From assembly GCA_037355855.1 (NCBI GenBank), contig CM074763.1:3534001-3598000 (forward strand): a stretch of 64,000 bases of DNA, read 5' to 3'. Of the stretch, positions 1 to 10,392 are shown piece after piece. Source of the stretch: Pseudo-nitzschia pungens (taxonomy: Eukaryota > Bacillariophyta > Bacillariophyceae > Bacillariales > Bacillariaceae). Positions within the stretch are counted from its first letter, which is position 1; the number at the start of each line of letters is the position of its first letter. The notes under the pieces are model-generated. The model did not search any database. It was not told the origin of the DNA and was given only the letters and a program-made list of their open reading frames with translations. A program made the translations under genes and the position numbers.

Positions 1-1550
1 ATTGTGGACAGTTGCAGGTCCCCAGAGGTCCACATTGACCCTCTGCCATTTGGTAACCTCAACCGCCTTCTCCGGTAGTAGTCCATACTTCTTCCGGCCA
101 CTCTTTTTGAACATCTGGCATGTGTGGCAGTGTTTACAGCAGAGGTCCTGGACGTCCTTTCGTAGACCTTTCCAGGTGAACACCGAGCGGATGCTCTGTT
201 CCATCCTCTTTTCTCCGGGATGGACCAGCATGCTGTGGTACCATTCCATAACTCTATTTTTGAGTCTGTCCGGGATCAGAATCTTCCCTTCCTTGTGGAT
301 TAGACTGTAACCTTCCACCATTTTGGTGGTCAATCGGTTGTCTTTTTCCAGAGCACTCGTGATTTCCGTGTCCTGTTGTTGGTAGAACTGAATCATGTCC
401 GGGGCAAGTGGGAATGCACTATTGCCCTGGAATTCTTCCGGTGCTTCTCCAAGTGGGAATAGGAGCTGCCAGAGGTGCTCTTCCTCATCCGCGTAGGTGA
501 GGGGCTTATTTGGTGGTAGCCATTCCACAGTATCTGCTGGATCATCGGTGATGTCCAGTCGGGATAGTGCATCTGCTGCATCATTGTCTTTGCCCGCAAC
601 ATGCTTGACTACTGGATGGAACTCCTCCATAAGGAGTCTCCATCGTACCATCCTTTGGGTGGGCATCTGCTGGTACAGTAGGTTAAGATGATCCGTGTGG
701 ATGGTCACATCTTGGCCTCAGAGGATTCCTTCGAACGCCTTCAGTCCTTCTACTATGCCCAGGAGTTCCTTTTCTCCCACAGTGTAGTTGAGCTGTGCTG
801 AGTTCAGTTTTCGTGTGTAGAATCCAAGTGGTTTGCCATCTTGTCACACAGTTGCTCCCAGTTGCCTATCGCTAGCGTCTGAGTAGAGATGAAATGGTTT
901 TGTAAAGTCTGGGAATGCGAGTTTCGCTTCATCTGCGAGCATCCTCTTCGCCTCCATGAAAGCTTTCTGCTCTGCTGGACCCCAGTACCAATTCATTTTG
1001 CCCTTCTTCCCTGCAAGTTTATTGAGGGGGGCCAGGATGTGGGAGCGTCGCTTCCACATGTCACGGTAGAAATTTACCATCCCAAGGAACATCTTGAGTT
1101 GCTTAGTGTTCTTGGGGGCTTCTAGTCGCTTCATCGCCTCCAGTTTCTTTGGCTGGGGCTGAATGCCCTCTGTTGTTAACAGAAAACCCAGATATTCCAC
1201 TTCTTTTTGCATGAAAAAGGATTTTCTGAGGTTGGCTCTGAAGCCGGCGTCATCCAGTCTCTGTAGGACTATATCGATTTTGTTGAGGTGATCCTGTTCG
1301 GATTCCCCTTCTCTCTGTATGATGAGGATATCATCAATATAGACAAGGACGTAGTCCAGGTCGCCGAGGAGGTTCATCATGACTGACTGGAAGATATCGG
1401 GTGCACAAGCAATCCCCATTGCCAGTCTCTTGTAGGCATATTTTCCCCAAGGCAAAATGGTAGAGCAAATCTTTTGGCTCTCCTTGCAAATGGGGATGGT
1501 ATAGTATCCTTGGGACAAGTCCAGCGCCGTAGCTGATTTGAACTTCTGGA
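1..1550 (-). pseudogene. A1 Ty3/gypsy pol: RT C-half, RNase H, start of integrase (broken)
   Basis: This is the downstream part of the pol gene of element A1, cut off at the window edge. Reading right to left it gives the RT catalytic block with VYIDDILI (about 1330-1345), the RT thumb, the RNase H domain (HLYSDASDRQLGA, about 870-900) and the region leading to the integrase zinc finger. The same sequence occurs in copy A2 at 18040-19590. An in-frame TGA sits at the RT/RNase H junction near 845 and another near 720, so the product would be truncated. The right edge at 1550 is the insertion point of element B; the gene resumes at 7295. The order RT, RNase H, integrase is that of Ty3/gypsy elements. 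Confidence 0.9.
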
Positions 1551-1884
1551 TGTTACACGTTAAGGTAGAAGTTTTCGGAGTAGTATTAATATTGTGATGT
1601 TTAGATACTTTACGGAATATTGTTACGCGAATTAAGAATGGAAACATATAAAATTTCGAGGTCGCGAGCATTGCCATGTTTTGGCATGCTCTGCCATAAA
1701 TGTTTGCTCAATGTCGATTTCCCACGATTAGGCATATATTCTCTTCTGGGACTCGACCGTTAAGTTAAGACACATATTATAATGTATCCACGCATGTAGA
1801 TTGCCATATATGTATAATTGATCACATCGATGCGGGATTCAGTTAATTATTCATTCGTGACAGTGGCTACGCTGCCGTGTCACA
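1551..1884 (-). repeat. Element B 3' LTR
   Basis: 334-bp LTR beginning tgttacac and ending gtgtcaca on the plus strand (TG...CA termini). It matches 6961-7294 at 333 of 334 positions. As B is coded on the minus strand, this left copy is the 3' LTR. The strip just inside it (1885-1917) is shared with element C at 60536-60565 and should hold the polypurine tract, although it is only weakly purine-rich. Confidence 0.95.
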
Positions 1885-1917
1885 TAGTGCCTCATGATTA
1901 AATGAATGCCAGCATAC

Positions 1918-3888
1918 TTAAGCTGACCAATGAATGGTTGAGGTTTCTGATTGATCCATGGGCGTTGGTTCTCTGTAGGGGGTTAGTTTTCGTATATTAA
2001 CTGTCTCAACGACCGATGGAGTTTTCTGGATTTTAACTGTACCATTGTCATGGACCTGAGCAATAGTGAATGGTCCTGTCTTTCTTGGCTGTAGTTTATC
2101 TGGGTCCGGTTCTTGCATCCATACCTTGTCATTAGGTTTAAAGGTATGTTCCTTACGTTTGGCATTGTCTCTAAGCAAGGCTTTGTTTATACCCTGCTGT
2201 CGTAGTTGCTGTAGGGCCAGTAGATTGGCAGTCAGAGGGAGATCCACTAGCATGTCCCGATTAAACACCAGGGATCCTGGAGAGGCTTGTAAGGAGGCAT
2301 TCACTGCGCATCTGGAGGCATGCATGCAGGTCGCAAGCGCGTTATCCATGAGCTGGCTAGCTCTGGTATTGGCTTGAGGTGGATTGACATGCACTAAGAC
2401 TCTGAGTATATCAGCGACCGTATGATGGACTCTTTCACAGATGGCATTAGACTGTGGATTCTTAACTGTAGTGGGAATGGACTGAATCCCATACTGCTTG
2501 AGAGTAGTCTGGAATTCAGCGCCTAGAAACTCGCCACCATTGTCATGAACGCATCTGATAGGTCTTGGGTATCTTGAAAGCCAACAGTTCTTGAATTGAT
2601 CAGAGACGTGCTGCGAAGATTTGTCTCTGATCCGGATGATTTCAAGTAGATTGGTGACTGGATCAATACAAGTTAGGGCCTTGAAATTGTAGTTTTTGCC
2701 TTGGGCTGTAATCTTCCAGGGGCCTATTAGATCCACATGTACTTCATGAAATGGAGATAGTGGTGCTTCTTTCGGTGGCAGTTTGCCATATTTGGATTGT
2801 AGGTTCTTGTATTGGATGCAGTGGTCAGGACAAATGTAGGCTTTGCATTTCGCGTCGAGGTTGTCTGCGTAGAATCTGCTTGTTATGGTTTGATATAGCC
2901 TCTTGGATCCACAATGACCCAAGAGGAGATGGTACCAGCGTATGGTATCTTCTGTAAGTGATTTAGGAAGATATATCTTCCAGCTGTCTGGATTGGCTTG
3001 ATTGGCGTAACAAAGTATCTTATTGCCTTCTAATTCTTGATAGAAGAAGGCTTTGGATTGAATCTTGAATCGTATGGTTGGGTCCTTCAACTGGTGGAGA
3101 TAGATGTTAGAGAAGTTCACTGGGCATTCCAAGTCTTGCGCGTTTGGTAGGTTGACTAGACACTCATTGTTCAGCAGGCAAGCGTGTAATTCTTGGTCTG
3201 CGTCATTGCATAAGTGCTGGAATAGGTTTGGGAACTCTGCTAAAAACAGTTCTTCATCTTGCTTGGGGACTTCAAGTTTCAAAAAATCGATAAGAGTGCC
3301 CTTACCAAGGGCTTCTTTCTTCCCCACAGTAGGGGGGTCCATCCGGGGGAGCCTGGAGAAGGCATCAGCAAGAACGTTCTTTTTGCCTTCAACATAGGTG
3401 AGGTTGACACCGAATTCTTCCAGGAATAGTCTCCAGCGGAGGACTCGTTGGACTGAAAGTGTGCGGAAGGTAAGGTTCTTATGGTCAGTGTATACATTGA
3501 TGACTCCACCGAGGAGCATCTTTCTGTACTCTTTGCAGCAGAGTACGATTGCGAGGAGTTCTTTTTCCATGGTTGTGTAATTCTTTTGGGCATCAGTTAG
3601 TTTCTTGGACCAAGAGGCAATGGGCTTGCCATCTTGGAGGATGGCAGCGCCCAGCTGTAGGTCTGAGGCATCAGTGTACAGTTCAAAGGGCTTGTTAAGG
3701 TCTGGATAGGTGTTCAGCGCATCTGCTGCCACCATTGCTTTCATCTCTTGGAAGGCTTTATCTTGAGCAGGTCCCCAAGTGAATGCTGAAGGAGCTTTGC
3801 GTTGCTTGCCTTTGATGGCAGCTGCTTGATGAGTCTTGGGGGTCCCAGTGATATCAAATAGAGGAGCCAGGACATGATCAGTATCCAA
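1918..3888 (-). pseudogene. Element B pol, 3' part: RNase H and integrase
   Basis: 656-codon open frame. It starts at the end of the RT/RNase H connection and carries an RNase H domain (ELYTDASDLQLGA near the start, then the TDHKNL block), followed by integrase with an HHCC zinc region (HLLLGH then CKAYICPDHC), catalytic aspartates in VDLIGP and VHDNGGEF, and the glutamate in NPQSNAICE. The C-terminal part resembles the chromodomain-proximal region of gypsy integrases, but I see no clear chromodomain. Element C reads through the RYYRDMW-type stretch here, whereas B lacks about 23 bp near 3880, which moves this segment out of frame with the upstream RT. Confidence 0.9.
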
Positions 3889-5283
3889 CTGCTCCTAGAA
3901 AGGACTTGACTTGGGTCACCGTTCGTGGTCGGTCCATATGTAATATGGCTTCAATCTTCTTTCTCCAAGGCTTAACTGCTGTAGGTGTCATCCAATAGCC
4001 TAGGAAGTCAGTCTCTTGTACAGCCCAATCACATTTGAGTGGGTTGCACTTGAGCCCATTCTGGTTGAGCCGGTCTAGGATTTTGTCGATAGTCTTCATG
4101 TGTAGATCAAAGGAGCCATTGGTCCAGATACCAATATCATCGATATAAACAGTGCAGTCTGTGTCTTGTAGAATATCCTCCATAAGTTGCTGGGCAACGT
4201 CTGGGGAGACTTTGACACCCATGGGGAGTCTTTGGTACTCATAGCAACCATAAGGAGTGACTATGGTACATAGCTTCTTGCTTGCGTCATCCAGTTCAAA
4301 GCAGTAGTATTGCATGGACAAGTCAATCTTGGTGAAATGAGTGTACTTGCCCCTCTTGTTCATGATATCCTGTATTCTAGGAATTGGGTATGGTCGGCGT
4401 TCAAGGAGTTCATTCAGTTCTCTGAAGTCTGATACCCATCTAACTCTGTTGTCTTTCTTTGGGACAATAAATGTAGGGAATGCCCATTCGGCTGGTCCAG
4501 TGCAACGCTTGAGGACTCCATCATTACAAAGATTCTGGAGTTCCCTTTTGAATAGGTCTTCTCTTTTGTATGCAACTGGGTAAGGCTTTTTGTGTATAGG
4601 CTTGGATCCGGGCTTCAGTCTTAGAGAGATCTGTTTGTGTGGATACTTCCCTAATTTTCCATTGAAGACGTTAGGGTACTTGCTTAGTATTGCTTGGAAC
4701 TGCTGCTGCTCTTCGTTAGACATGTGGGACTGTTGTTTGGCCACTGTGGATGGGTCTGTTTCTTGGTAGGCTCTGTCGAGGATCACCTTGGACTTGTATG
4801 GATTTGCGAAGGAGAGATCATCAGCGAAGAGTTCAGCATCTTCTAGTTCCTCCATGAGCATGGTGTGGTTGTCATGGTATAGGGAGGTGTCCTTCATAGG
4901 AATGGTTCGGTCCATCCACTGAACTGCTCCTTCTTTGAATAGGAGATTGATCTGTGCTAGGTGGAGGAAGTCTCTGCCTAGTATCAAATCGTATCTGCAG
5001 TTGGGGGAATGGAAGAGCCTTGCCTCTTGTTGGTCTATGGTGTAGTTGCCAAACTCTTGTAGCTTGAGGTTCTTCATGATGATGTATTCTGTAGTATCGA
5101 AGCTTCCGTTCGCTGTAGTAGTTAGGACCTGGTGCTTGCTTCGCGTCGGTATGGTGCCAAATGGTAGGGCTCGTTTGTTAATTAGGGTTCCGGAAGATCC
5201 ACTATCGAGTAGTGCGAGTAGTGGTCTTGATTTCGTTGGTATGCCTTGTATGCTGTAGTTAGTAGAATAGGAGCCACGTTGCT
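3878..5283 (-). CDS. Element B pol, 5' part: aspartic protease and reverse transcriptase
   Basis: The minus-strand frame open from about 5283 encodes a retropepsin-type protease with the active site LLDSGSS (Asp codon 5204-5206) and the second block ending YDLILGRDFL, then reverse transcriptase with WVSDFRELN, the LPMGVKVSP block and the catalytic VYIDDIG. The first ATG in this frame (5077) lies after the protease active site, so translation must come from upstream by frameshift or another recoding event. The frame ends at 3878 after FLGAVGY because of the deletion described for the RNase H part. Recognition of the family is secure; the exact start is not. Confidence 0.88.
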
Positions 5284-5787
5284 CTTATTCGGGGATGCCT
5301 GTTCTGCTGGGTTTCCAGCAGTCGACAGCAGCTTTAAATAATTTTGCTCCAGCGCACCTCCTTTGGTGTAGTCTTTGGAGTTTTGGGTATTGCAATAGAG
5401 ATTTTTTGCTGTACCGGTAGACCAATTTCTTGCCAGGGACAAGAGTGGTCTATTTATTGCTGCTGTCTGATCGATTGAATGAATCGATGATGCGTCTGTA
5501 CCCTTGGATCGATTCGTTTGTTTGCGATTCGGATCCATGTTCATATTGCTCTTTGCGGAGAACCGAACTGTTTTTGTTTGTGTTGCTGCGATTGCAGGCT
5601 TTGCTGAGCGCTCAACAGGAATACTCCATCCTGTAGGTTCCTTCCCCTCTTTATCTGGGAGATCTCCTCCATGCGTCATCCCAGACAGCAGGGCTGTGCT
5701 GGCATCCAGTTCCTGGGGAGCTGGAGGCAAGGTGATTGCTGGTTTTGGTGAAGCCCGGGGCTTCTTTCGTGGCTGGGAGCCATTAAG
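5182..5787 (-). CDS. Element B gag-protease linker frame downstream of the gag TGA
   Basis: This frame is the in-phase continuation of gag after its TGA (5788-5790). It stays open for about 200 codons to 5182, is rich in Pro, Lys, Ser and Thr, and has no domain I recognise. Its last codons overlap the protease in another frame; the DSGSS active site is read in that other frame. It is probably a Gag-Pol linker reached by TGA readthrough, with a further frame change before protease. It could also be a gag C-terminus cut off by mutation. Confidence 0.6.
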   Translation of the reverse strand, partial: LNGSQPRKKPRASPKPAITLPPAPQELDASTALLSGMTHGGDLPDKEGKEPTGWSIPVERSAKPAIAATQTKTVRFSAKSNMNMDPNRKQTNRSKGTDASSIHSIDQTAAINRPLLSLARNWSTGTAKNLYCNTQNSKDYTKGGALEQNYLKLLSTAGNPAEQASPNKSNVAPILLTTAYKAYQRNQDHYSHYSIVDLPEP

Positions 5788-6837
5788 TCAGGGGAGCCAT
5801 ACTAGTTCCCCATCGATACTTCTTTCAGTGCGTCCACCATGTTCGGAATGGTATGATTCCACTGCTGCTTTCATGTGGGCTTGGAAGGACTCGTTGCTTC
5901 CAGGGACGCAGTGAGTGTGGGTATGAAATGTCTCTACTGCTCCTGATTTTGGGTTAGAGTTCTTGTTGTAGTTCTTGGAGAACTTGTTCTTCGGGCATTC
6001 GGACCAATCATGGTTGTGTCCGGGAATTCGGCACGGGTTGGACTTCTTTTTGGTATTGGTGTTTCCCCTGTGGTTGGAGTGTGAGTTGCGCTTTCGCGAG
6101 TTGCTATTGTTGGTGTTGTTTGAATTGTTCGAGCGTTTCTGTTTGTTGTTGTTCTTGTTGCTCTTTTTGTTGGCTTGTCTCTCATGGCAGCTCATGTGAT
6201 CGACAATGAATTGGACAGTGGTATCCTCGTGAATGCCGCTGTGGATCATGCCGTAGTGTTCGATCCATGATGCTGGGAAGGAGTGTAGGAGAATGGTTAG
6301 TTTCTCCACCCTGGAGAGAGGAGCGCTGCTTCCATCCAATTTGGAAGTGTATTTCATGAGGATTAAGATCCGGTCGGCGTGATCCTTACAGGTCATTGCC
6401 GGCGTCTTTCTGCAGTCGTTGCTCCGGAGATAGGTGTGCATGATATCTCGTGCATCCCTGGCATTGCAGTAGAACTTGGTGAAGTCCAAGATGGCTTGTT
6501 CATATCCTCCAATCTCTTCTTCTTCATATTGGAGATTGTCGGGATCGAGTGGGTCTTGTATCATGTTGTTCCACTTGCTCTGCGCATCAGTCGTGAGGCA
6601 TCGGCTGAAGTGGGTGAGGTGTTTGCTGATTGGGAGCTGTATAAGTTTGGCGGCGTTCCTGAATGATTCTTCGACAAATAAGAGTTCTTCCAGGCCTCCT
6701 TTTTCTGTAAAAAGGGGGACCTTGATACTGTCGGTGTTGCCGTCGGCGTCGTTGTTGTAGAGGGTAAAGAGCTTGGGTTTGGTTCGATCGAAGGAACTCT
6801 TGTAGGTGATAGGTGGATCCCGGTATAGACCTGCCAT
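5788..6837 (-). CDS. Element B gag (capsid/nucleocapsid)
   Basis: 349-aa protein starting MAGLYRDPPITY. The N-terminal two thirds look like a retrotransposon capsid (helical, with WNNMIQDP and FTKFYCNARDARD blocks). After a basic Asn/Lys-rich stretch comes a zinc-knuckle-like motif CRIPGHNHDWSEC, in place of the usual CX2CX4HX4C, near residue 270. It packages element RNA in the cytoplasm. It ends at a single TGA followed by a frame that stays open. Element D begins with a closely similar N-terminus (MPGLYRDPPINY) at 63963, which supports the start codon. Confidence 0.88.
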   Translation of the reverse strand: MAGLYRDPPITYKSSFDRTKPKLFTLYNNDADGNTDSIKVPLFTEKGGLEELLFVEESFRNAAKLIQLPISKHLTHFSRCLTTDAQSKWNNMIQDPLDPDNLQYEEEEIGGYEQAILDFTKFYCNARDARDIMHTYLRSNDCRKTPAMTCKDHADRILILMKYTSKLDGSSAPLSRVEKLTILLHSFPASWIEHYGMIHSGIHEDTTVQFIVDHMSCHERQANKKSNKNNNKQKRSNNSNNTNNSNSRKRNSHSNHRGNTNTKKKSNPCRIPGHNHDWSECPKNKFSKNYNKNSNPKSGAVETFHTHTHCVPGSNESFQAHMKAAVESYHSEHGGRTERSIDGELVWLP

Positions 6838-6948
6838 CTTAGGTTGCTTGTTGGAGATACAGATTGCCTCTGTTGTTGAGGCTATCGATGTTTTCAGAGG
6901 AGGGTTTGTTCAGTACTGATTGTTACTGTCTTTCTACTTAAAGATAAA

Positions 6949-6960
6949 CAGTAATTACTG
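6949..6960 (-). other. Element B primer-binding position: 12-bp perfect palindrome
   Basis: The 12 bases directly inside the 5' LTR read cagtaattactg on both strands. This is where a tRNA-complementary primer site is expected. The same palindrome directly follows the LTR of element D (63719-63730). Which primer it serves is not known from sequence. Confidence 0.8.
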
Positions 6961-7294
6961 TGTTACACGTTAAGGTAGAAGTTTTCGGAGTAGTATTAAT
7001 ATTGTGATGTTTAGATACTTTACGGAATATTGTTACGCGAATTAAGAATGGAAACATATAAAATTTCGAGGTCGCGAGCATTGCCATGTTTTGGCATGCT
7101 CTGCCATAAATGTTTGCTCAATGTCAATTTCCCACGATTAGGCATATATTCTCTTCTGGGACTCGACCGTTAAGTTAAGACACATATTATAATGTATCCA
7201 CGCATGTAGATTGCCATATATGTATAATTGATCACATCGATGCGGGATTCAGTTAATTATTCATTCGTGACAGTGGCTACGCTGCCGTGTCACA
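6961..7294 (-). repeat. Element B 5' LTR
   Basis: 334-bp LTR, identical to 1551-1884 except at 7126. It should hold the promoter for minus-strand transcription of B. Its outer edge is followed by the target duplication ctgga. Confidence 0.95.
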
Positions 7295-8263
7295 CTGGAG
7301 CCTTTGGATTGTTTCCCCTATTCGTGGTAGTGGGAATGGTTTTCGTTGGATGGCTGCGTTCATCTTCCGAAAGTCAGTTAGGACGCAAATGTCCCCTGTC
7401 TTTTTGGGTTGGCAGAATGTGGGGGATGCCCATGGTGAATCATCATCATGGGGGAGTTTTTCCAGGACCCTGATGTCACAGAGCCTGGTGATCTCCTTTC
7501 GTAGTGCTTGTTCAAAGGCATGGGGTACAGAATAATACCTCTGTCGGACCGGTTTAACCCCAGGTTGGAGTTCAATGGACACCGGTTCTATATTTCTGAG
7601 TAGTCCCAGACCTCCCCCAAAGAGCGTCGGGAATTTCTTCAGTGTTTTCTTCAAGGCTTCCTTGGACTTATCTGTTATCTCCAGGTCATTGACCATAGCG
7701 TCTATATCAACTTTGGAGTAATCAGCTTCTAGGATTTTGGCTTGCCTCTCTTCCTCTTGTTGGAGGATTGGACTTTGCGTGTTGGCAAAGAATACTGCCT
7801 CACATTTGTCTGGGTTCGAGAGCTCCCCCATTCCCTTCATGGGAATGGAGTCACCCTGCCATTCTATTGTTCGGGAGCTGTATTTTATATCCAGTCCCAG
7901 TTGTGCCATCAAGTCGGATCCTATGATCATGTCATAGGGCACTTCCTCATGGTGGTGATATTCATCCACTTGGAAGGTCCACTTGATGGTCTTTGAGTTT
8001 GAAAATTCTATCAGTCTTAGTCCCACTGAAGCCGCAGACTTGGTTCTGAACTTGCCTCCATACGTGTTGTAGGTGACAGATCTTTGGTCTCGGTTCGTTA
8101 GTTGACTTCGGTTGACAAACTGTTGTAGTATGATGGATTTGGAGCAACCAGAGTCCAGTAGGCCCCGGAGCATCCGTCCCCTTCCCTTGTGGTCCAATAC
8201 CTCCACACAGACGTCCGCAAACCGATTGATTATGCGGGGTCCAGTGTGGATGGCATCAGCCAT
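7295..8263 (-). pseudogene. A1 Ty3/gypsy pol: protease and first half of RT
   Basis: Starts at ATG 8263, directly after the gag TGA and in the same frame. The protease active site is LLDSGCS (residues about 37-43), followed by YDMIIGSDLMAQLGL and the RT N-terminal half (GVKPVRQRYYSVP, WASPTFCQPKK, LTDFRKMNAAI). The gene is interrupted by B after GETIQRLQ. It aligns with A2 at 19590-21411. Confidence 0.9.
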
Positions 8264-9691
8264 TCAGTTGTGGGATCCTTTCTTTTTGAAGGTTTTTCTG
8301 TACTTTCTTCTGTACTCTTTGAGTTCTTGTTCAGAGATATCGATCTCGTCATCGGAGACTTCGTGGTCAGCTTGGGCCGTGGCCAGTACGTAGGAGTACT
8401 CGTGGTTCGATAGGTTCCTTCCCCAGTGGGGTTTGGAGTACTGCTCGTTGTCTGAGTCTTCCTTTGCTACAAAATGCTCCTTGAGCAAGTTGATGGTTTC
8501 CCGGTCAAACTTTCCCTTCTTGGGGGGACCACCGGTTAGTTTCCAGCATTTGCCGGCATGGACCTTGCCACAGGTCTTGCATAGCTGTTTGTTGCTGTTG
8601 TCCATAGGGCGCTTCTTTTTGCCAGGGGACTTGGCGTGTCCTCCCCCAGATGCGGCCTTGGGAGTCTTCTTGGTGACGCCGTTCTTCTTTTCGAGGTCGG
8701 TGATGCGCTGTTGGAGTATCGCCTCCTTCCGGATGGTGGTTTCCAGGTTTTCGAGCTTGTCCATGGTGGTGTTATAGGAGTGGGTGTAGAGGTCCCATCC
8801 AATGTGTTCCAACTTTTCGCGTTGGGAGTGGGTCATGTTGGAATCCAATATTTCCTTCAGTTCACCTTGTGTGAAACCGGTTGGCGTTTCCATTTGGTCA
8901 CTGCCACATTCCCAGAGACATTCTGGGAGGTAGCTTTGTAGTTCGGCCATTCGGTTGGCCCAGGCTCTGATGCCATATTTGAGTTCCACTCGCATTCCTC
9001 GCATGAATCTGCGGAGGACGATGTACGAGCGTTTCCCGTTGGTGTCATTGCCAAAGATTTTGAGCTTGAGGACGTGCATACATTCCTCCATGACATCCTT
9101 TCTGTACTCCTGGGATCGGTAGTACTCGGTGAGGGCGTTCGTTACCCTTTTCTTTGGAATTGGAGAGTCGATGTTTTCGACCTCTGGTTTGTCCGAGTTC
9201 GCCGTAGCTGTGTCGGTTTTGTCGGCGTTTGGAGATTTCTCCTTTGCCTTCTCCTTGGAGGCTCCCGTGGGAGTTTCAGTGGCGTCTTGCCCCATCGATA
9301 ATAGTATGTTGGCCTGATCTCGTTTTTCAATTTCCTGGATCTTTTTCTGCACTCGTTTGGTGTTGTGGACCTTGTGGTTTGGTTCGGCCAAGTAGGTCCG
9401 AGTGAGTGTCCTCTGGACAAGCGCTAGCGCCTCCCCTGAGAGAATTCTCTGTAGGACGTCCAGTTTCTGATCTCCGTTGAGTTTGTCATTGCCAGCAATT
9501 TTCTGGTCAAAGTCTCTCTTCCAGATGAGGAAGAGTTCTGGTCTCTCAGTACCATTGAGGACTTTCATGTAATCGCTGAATGCGATTCCACCCCTCTCGC
9601 TGTCTACGCTCATCTTGACGGTGGTGGCATCTTCCGGCCAGTCCTCCCGTGTGACGTTAAAGGGCTTCAGTTTGGTTCCTTTGGTTGCCAT
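8264..9691 (-). CDS. A1 gag with CCHC knuckle, ends at TGA abutting pol ATG
   Basis: 475-aa open protein starting MATKGTKLKPF. A conserved capsid-like N-terminal block (WPEDATTVKMSVD, FLIWKRDFDQKIAGNDKL) is followed by a low-complexity Lys/Glu/Thr stretch, a second helical region (FMRGMRVELKYGIRAWANRMAELQSYLPE) and a zinc knuckle CKTCGKVHAGKC (CX2CX3HX4C) near residue 370. Copy A2 has the same plan. Unlike A2's gag, this one has no internal stop. The stop codon TGA is followed at once by ATG of pol in the same frame, which suggests readthrough or reinitiation to make Gag-Pol. Confidence 0.88.
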   Translation of the reverse strand: MATKGTKLKPFNVTREDWPEDATTVKMSVDSERGGIAFSDYMKVLNGTERPELFLIWKRDFDQKIAGNDKLNGDQKLDVLQRILSGEALALVQRTLTRTYLAEPNHKVHNTKRVQKKIQEIEKRDQANILLSMGQDATETPTGASKEKAKEKSPNADKTDTATANSDKPEVENIDSPIPKKRVTNALTEYYRSQEYRKDVMEECMHVLKLKIFGNDTNGKRSYIVLRRFMRGMRVELKYGIRAWANRMAELQSYLPECLWECGSDQMETPTGFTQGELKEILDSNMTHSQREKLEHIGWDLYTHSYNTTMDKLENLETTIRKEAILQQRITDLEKKNGVTKKTPKAASGGGHAKSPGKKKRPMDNSNKQLCKTCGKVHAGKCWKLTGGPPKKGKFDRETINLLKEHFVAKEDSDNEQYSKPHWGRNLSNHEYSYVLATAQADHEVSDDEIDISEQELKEYRRKYRKTFKKKGSHN

Positions 9692-10378
9692 GGTGGGTTA
9701 ATCAGTTTTCTATTAGATTTAATTTAGTTACACTATTTCTGTTATCTTTGCTGTTTGTGTTGAAATTAAGCAAAAAGTGATTGCTCAGTTCCTCCAGTTT
9801 TTCTTGCTGGATTTCCACTGCTCTCGCGATAACTCGTGTTATAACTGATTTCCCCCCTGGTTTGTTCAGTGGTGGGAGTTGTTTCTCTCTTTAGTTCACG
9901 GGAATCCTGTGGTTCCCCGGAGTTGTTTCTCTCTTAAGCTGTCACCGGGCCGGTCCCACTTCTCGCTGTCCCGTGGGATTAGTGGTGTTTGGGTATTTAT
10001 TATATACCTTTCCGGATATCCGTATATTTTGGTTTTTGGTTGGCACACCCCTTTCGGTCTGTCCATCCCCTCAGTGTTGGTCCAATTAGTCCACTCACTG
10101 ATTTATGTGTCACTTTTTCGGCACATGTTTTCATGTTTTTCGATTATTTCTGTTGTCGACCATGGTCCTGTTTAGGTACTCAGGTGTCTCTGTTGCTGCT
10201 GTTGTTCCCCTCTTCGGGCCCTAACAGTTGCTGGGGTCGGTCTTCCTAGTGCTGCAGACACCGGATATCCTTCTCCCTGTTTTGCTTCTCTGTGCCTCCA
10301 TTTGTCGGAAGTCTTTTCGGTCTCGTTGGCGCCTTGGCCAATCGATCCCTCTCTGCTCATGGTCGTCAGCACTCAGCT
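9692..10378 (-). other. A1 5' leader between primer site and gag
   Basis: About 690 bp without a convincing gene. It matches the leader of A2 (22810-23549) throughout, with small indels, so it is an element-specific untranslated leader that probably holds packaging signals. Confidence 0.75.
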
Positions 10379-10392
10379 TGATTTTAAAATCA
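10379..10392 (-). other. A1 primer-binding position: 14-bp perfect palindrome
   Basis: tgattttaaaatca, a perfect palindrome, lies directly inside the 5' LTR. The identical palindrome is at the same place in A2 (23550-23563). Confidence 0.8.

Larger units (their letters stand above)
1551..7294 (-). mobile_element. Element B: full-length Ty3/gypsy LTR retrotransposon inserted in A1
   Basis: Two 334-bp LTRs bound a 5.7-kb element coded on the minus strand. The flanking 5-bp target duplication ctgga is exact (1546-1550 and 7295-7299), and removing the element rejoins A1's reverse transcriptase. The LTRs differ at one base only (1716 g, 7126 a), so insertion is recent. The interior encodes gag, protease, RT, RNase H and integrase in Ty3/gypsy order, but a single TGA ends gag, the protease lies in another frame, and a short deletion near 3880 breaks pol. 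B is therefore young but probably unable to move by itself. Elements C and D at the right of the window are relatives. Confidence 0.93.
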
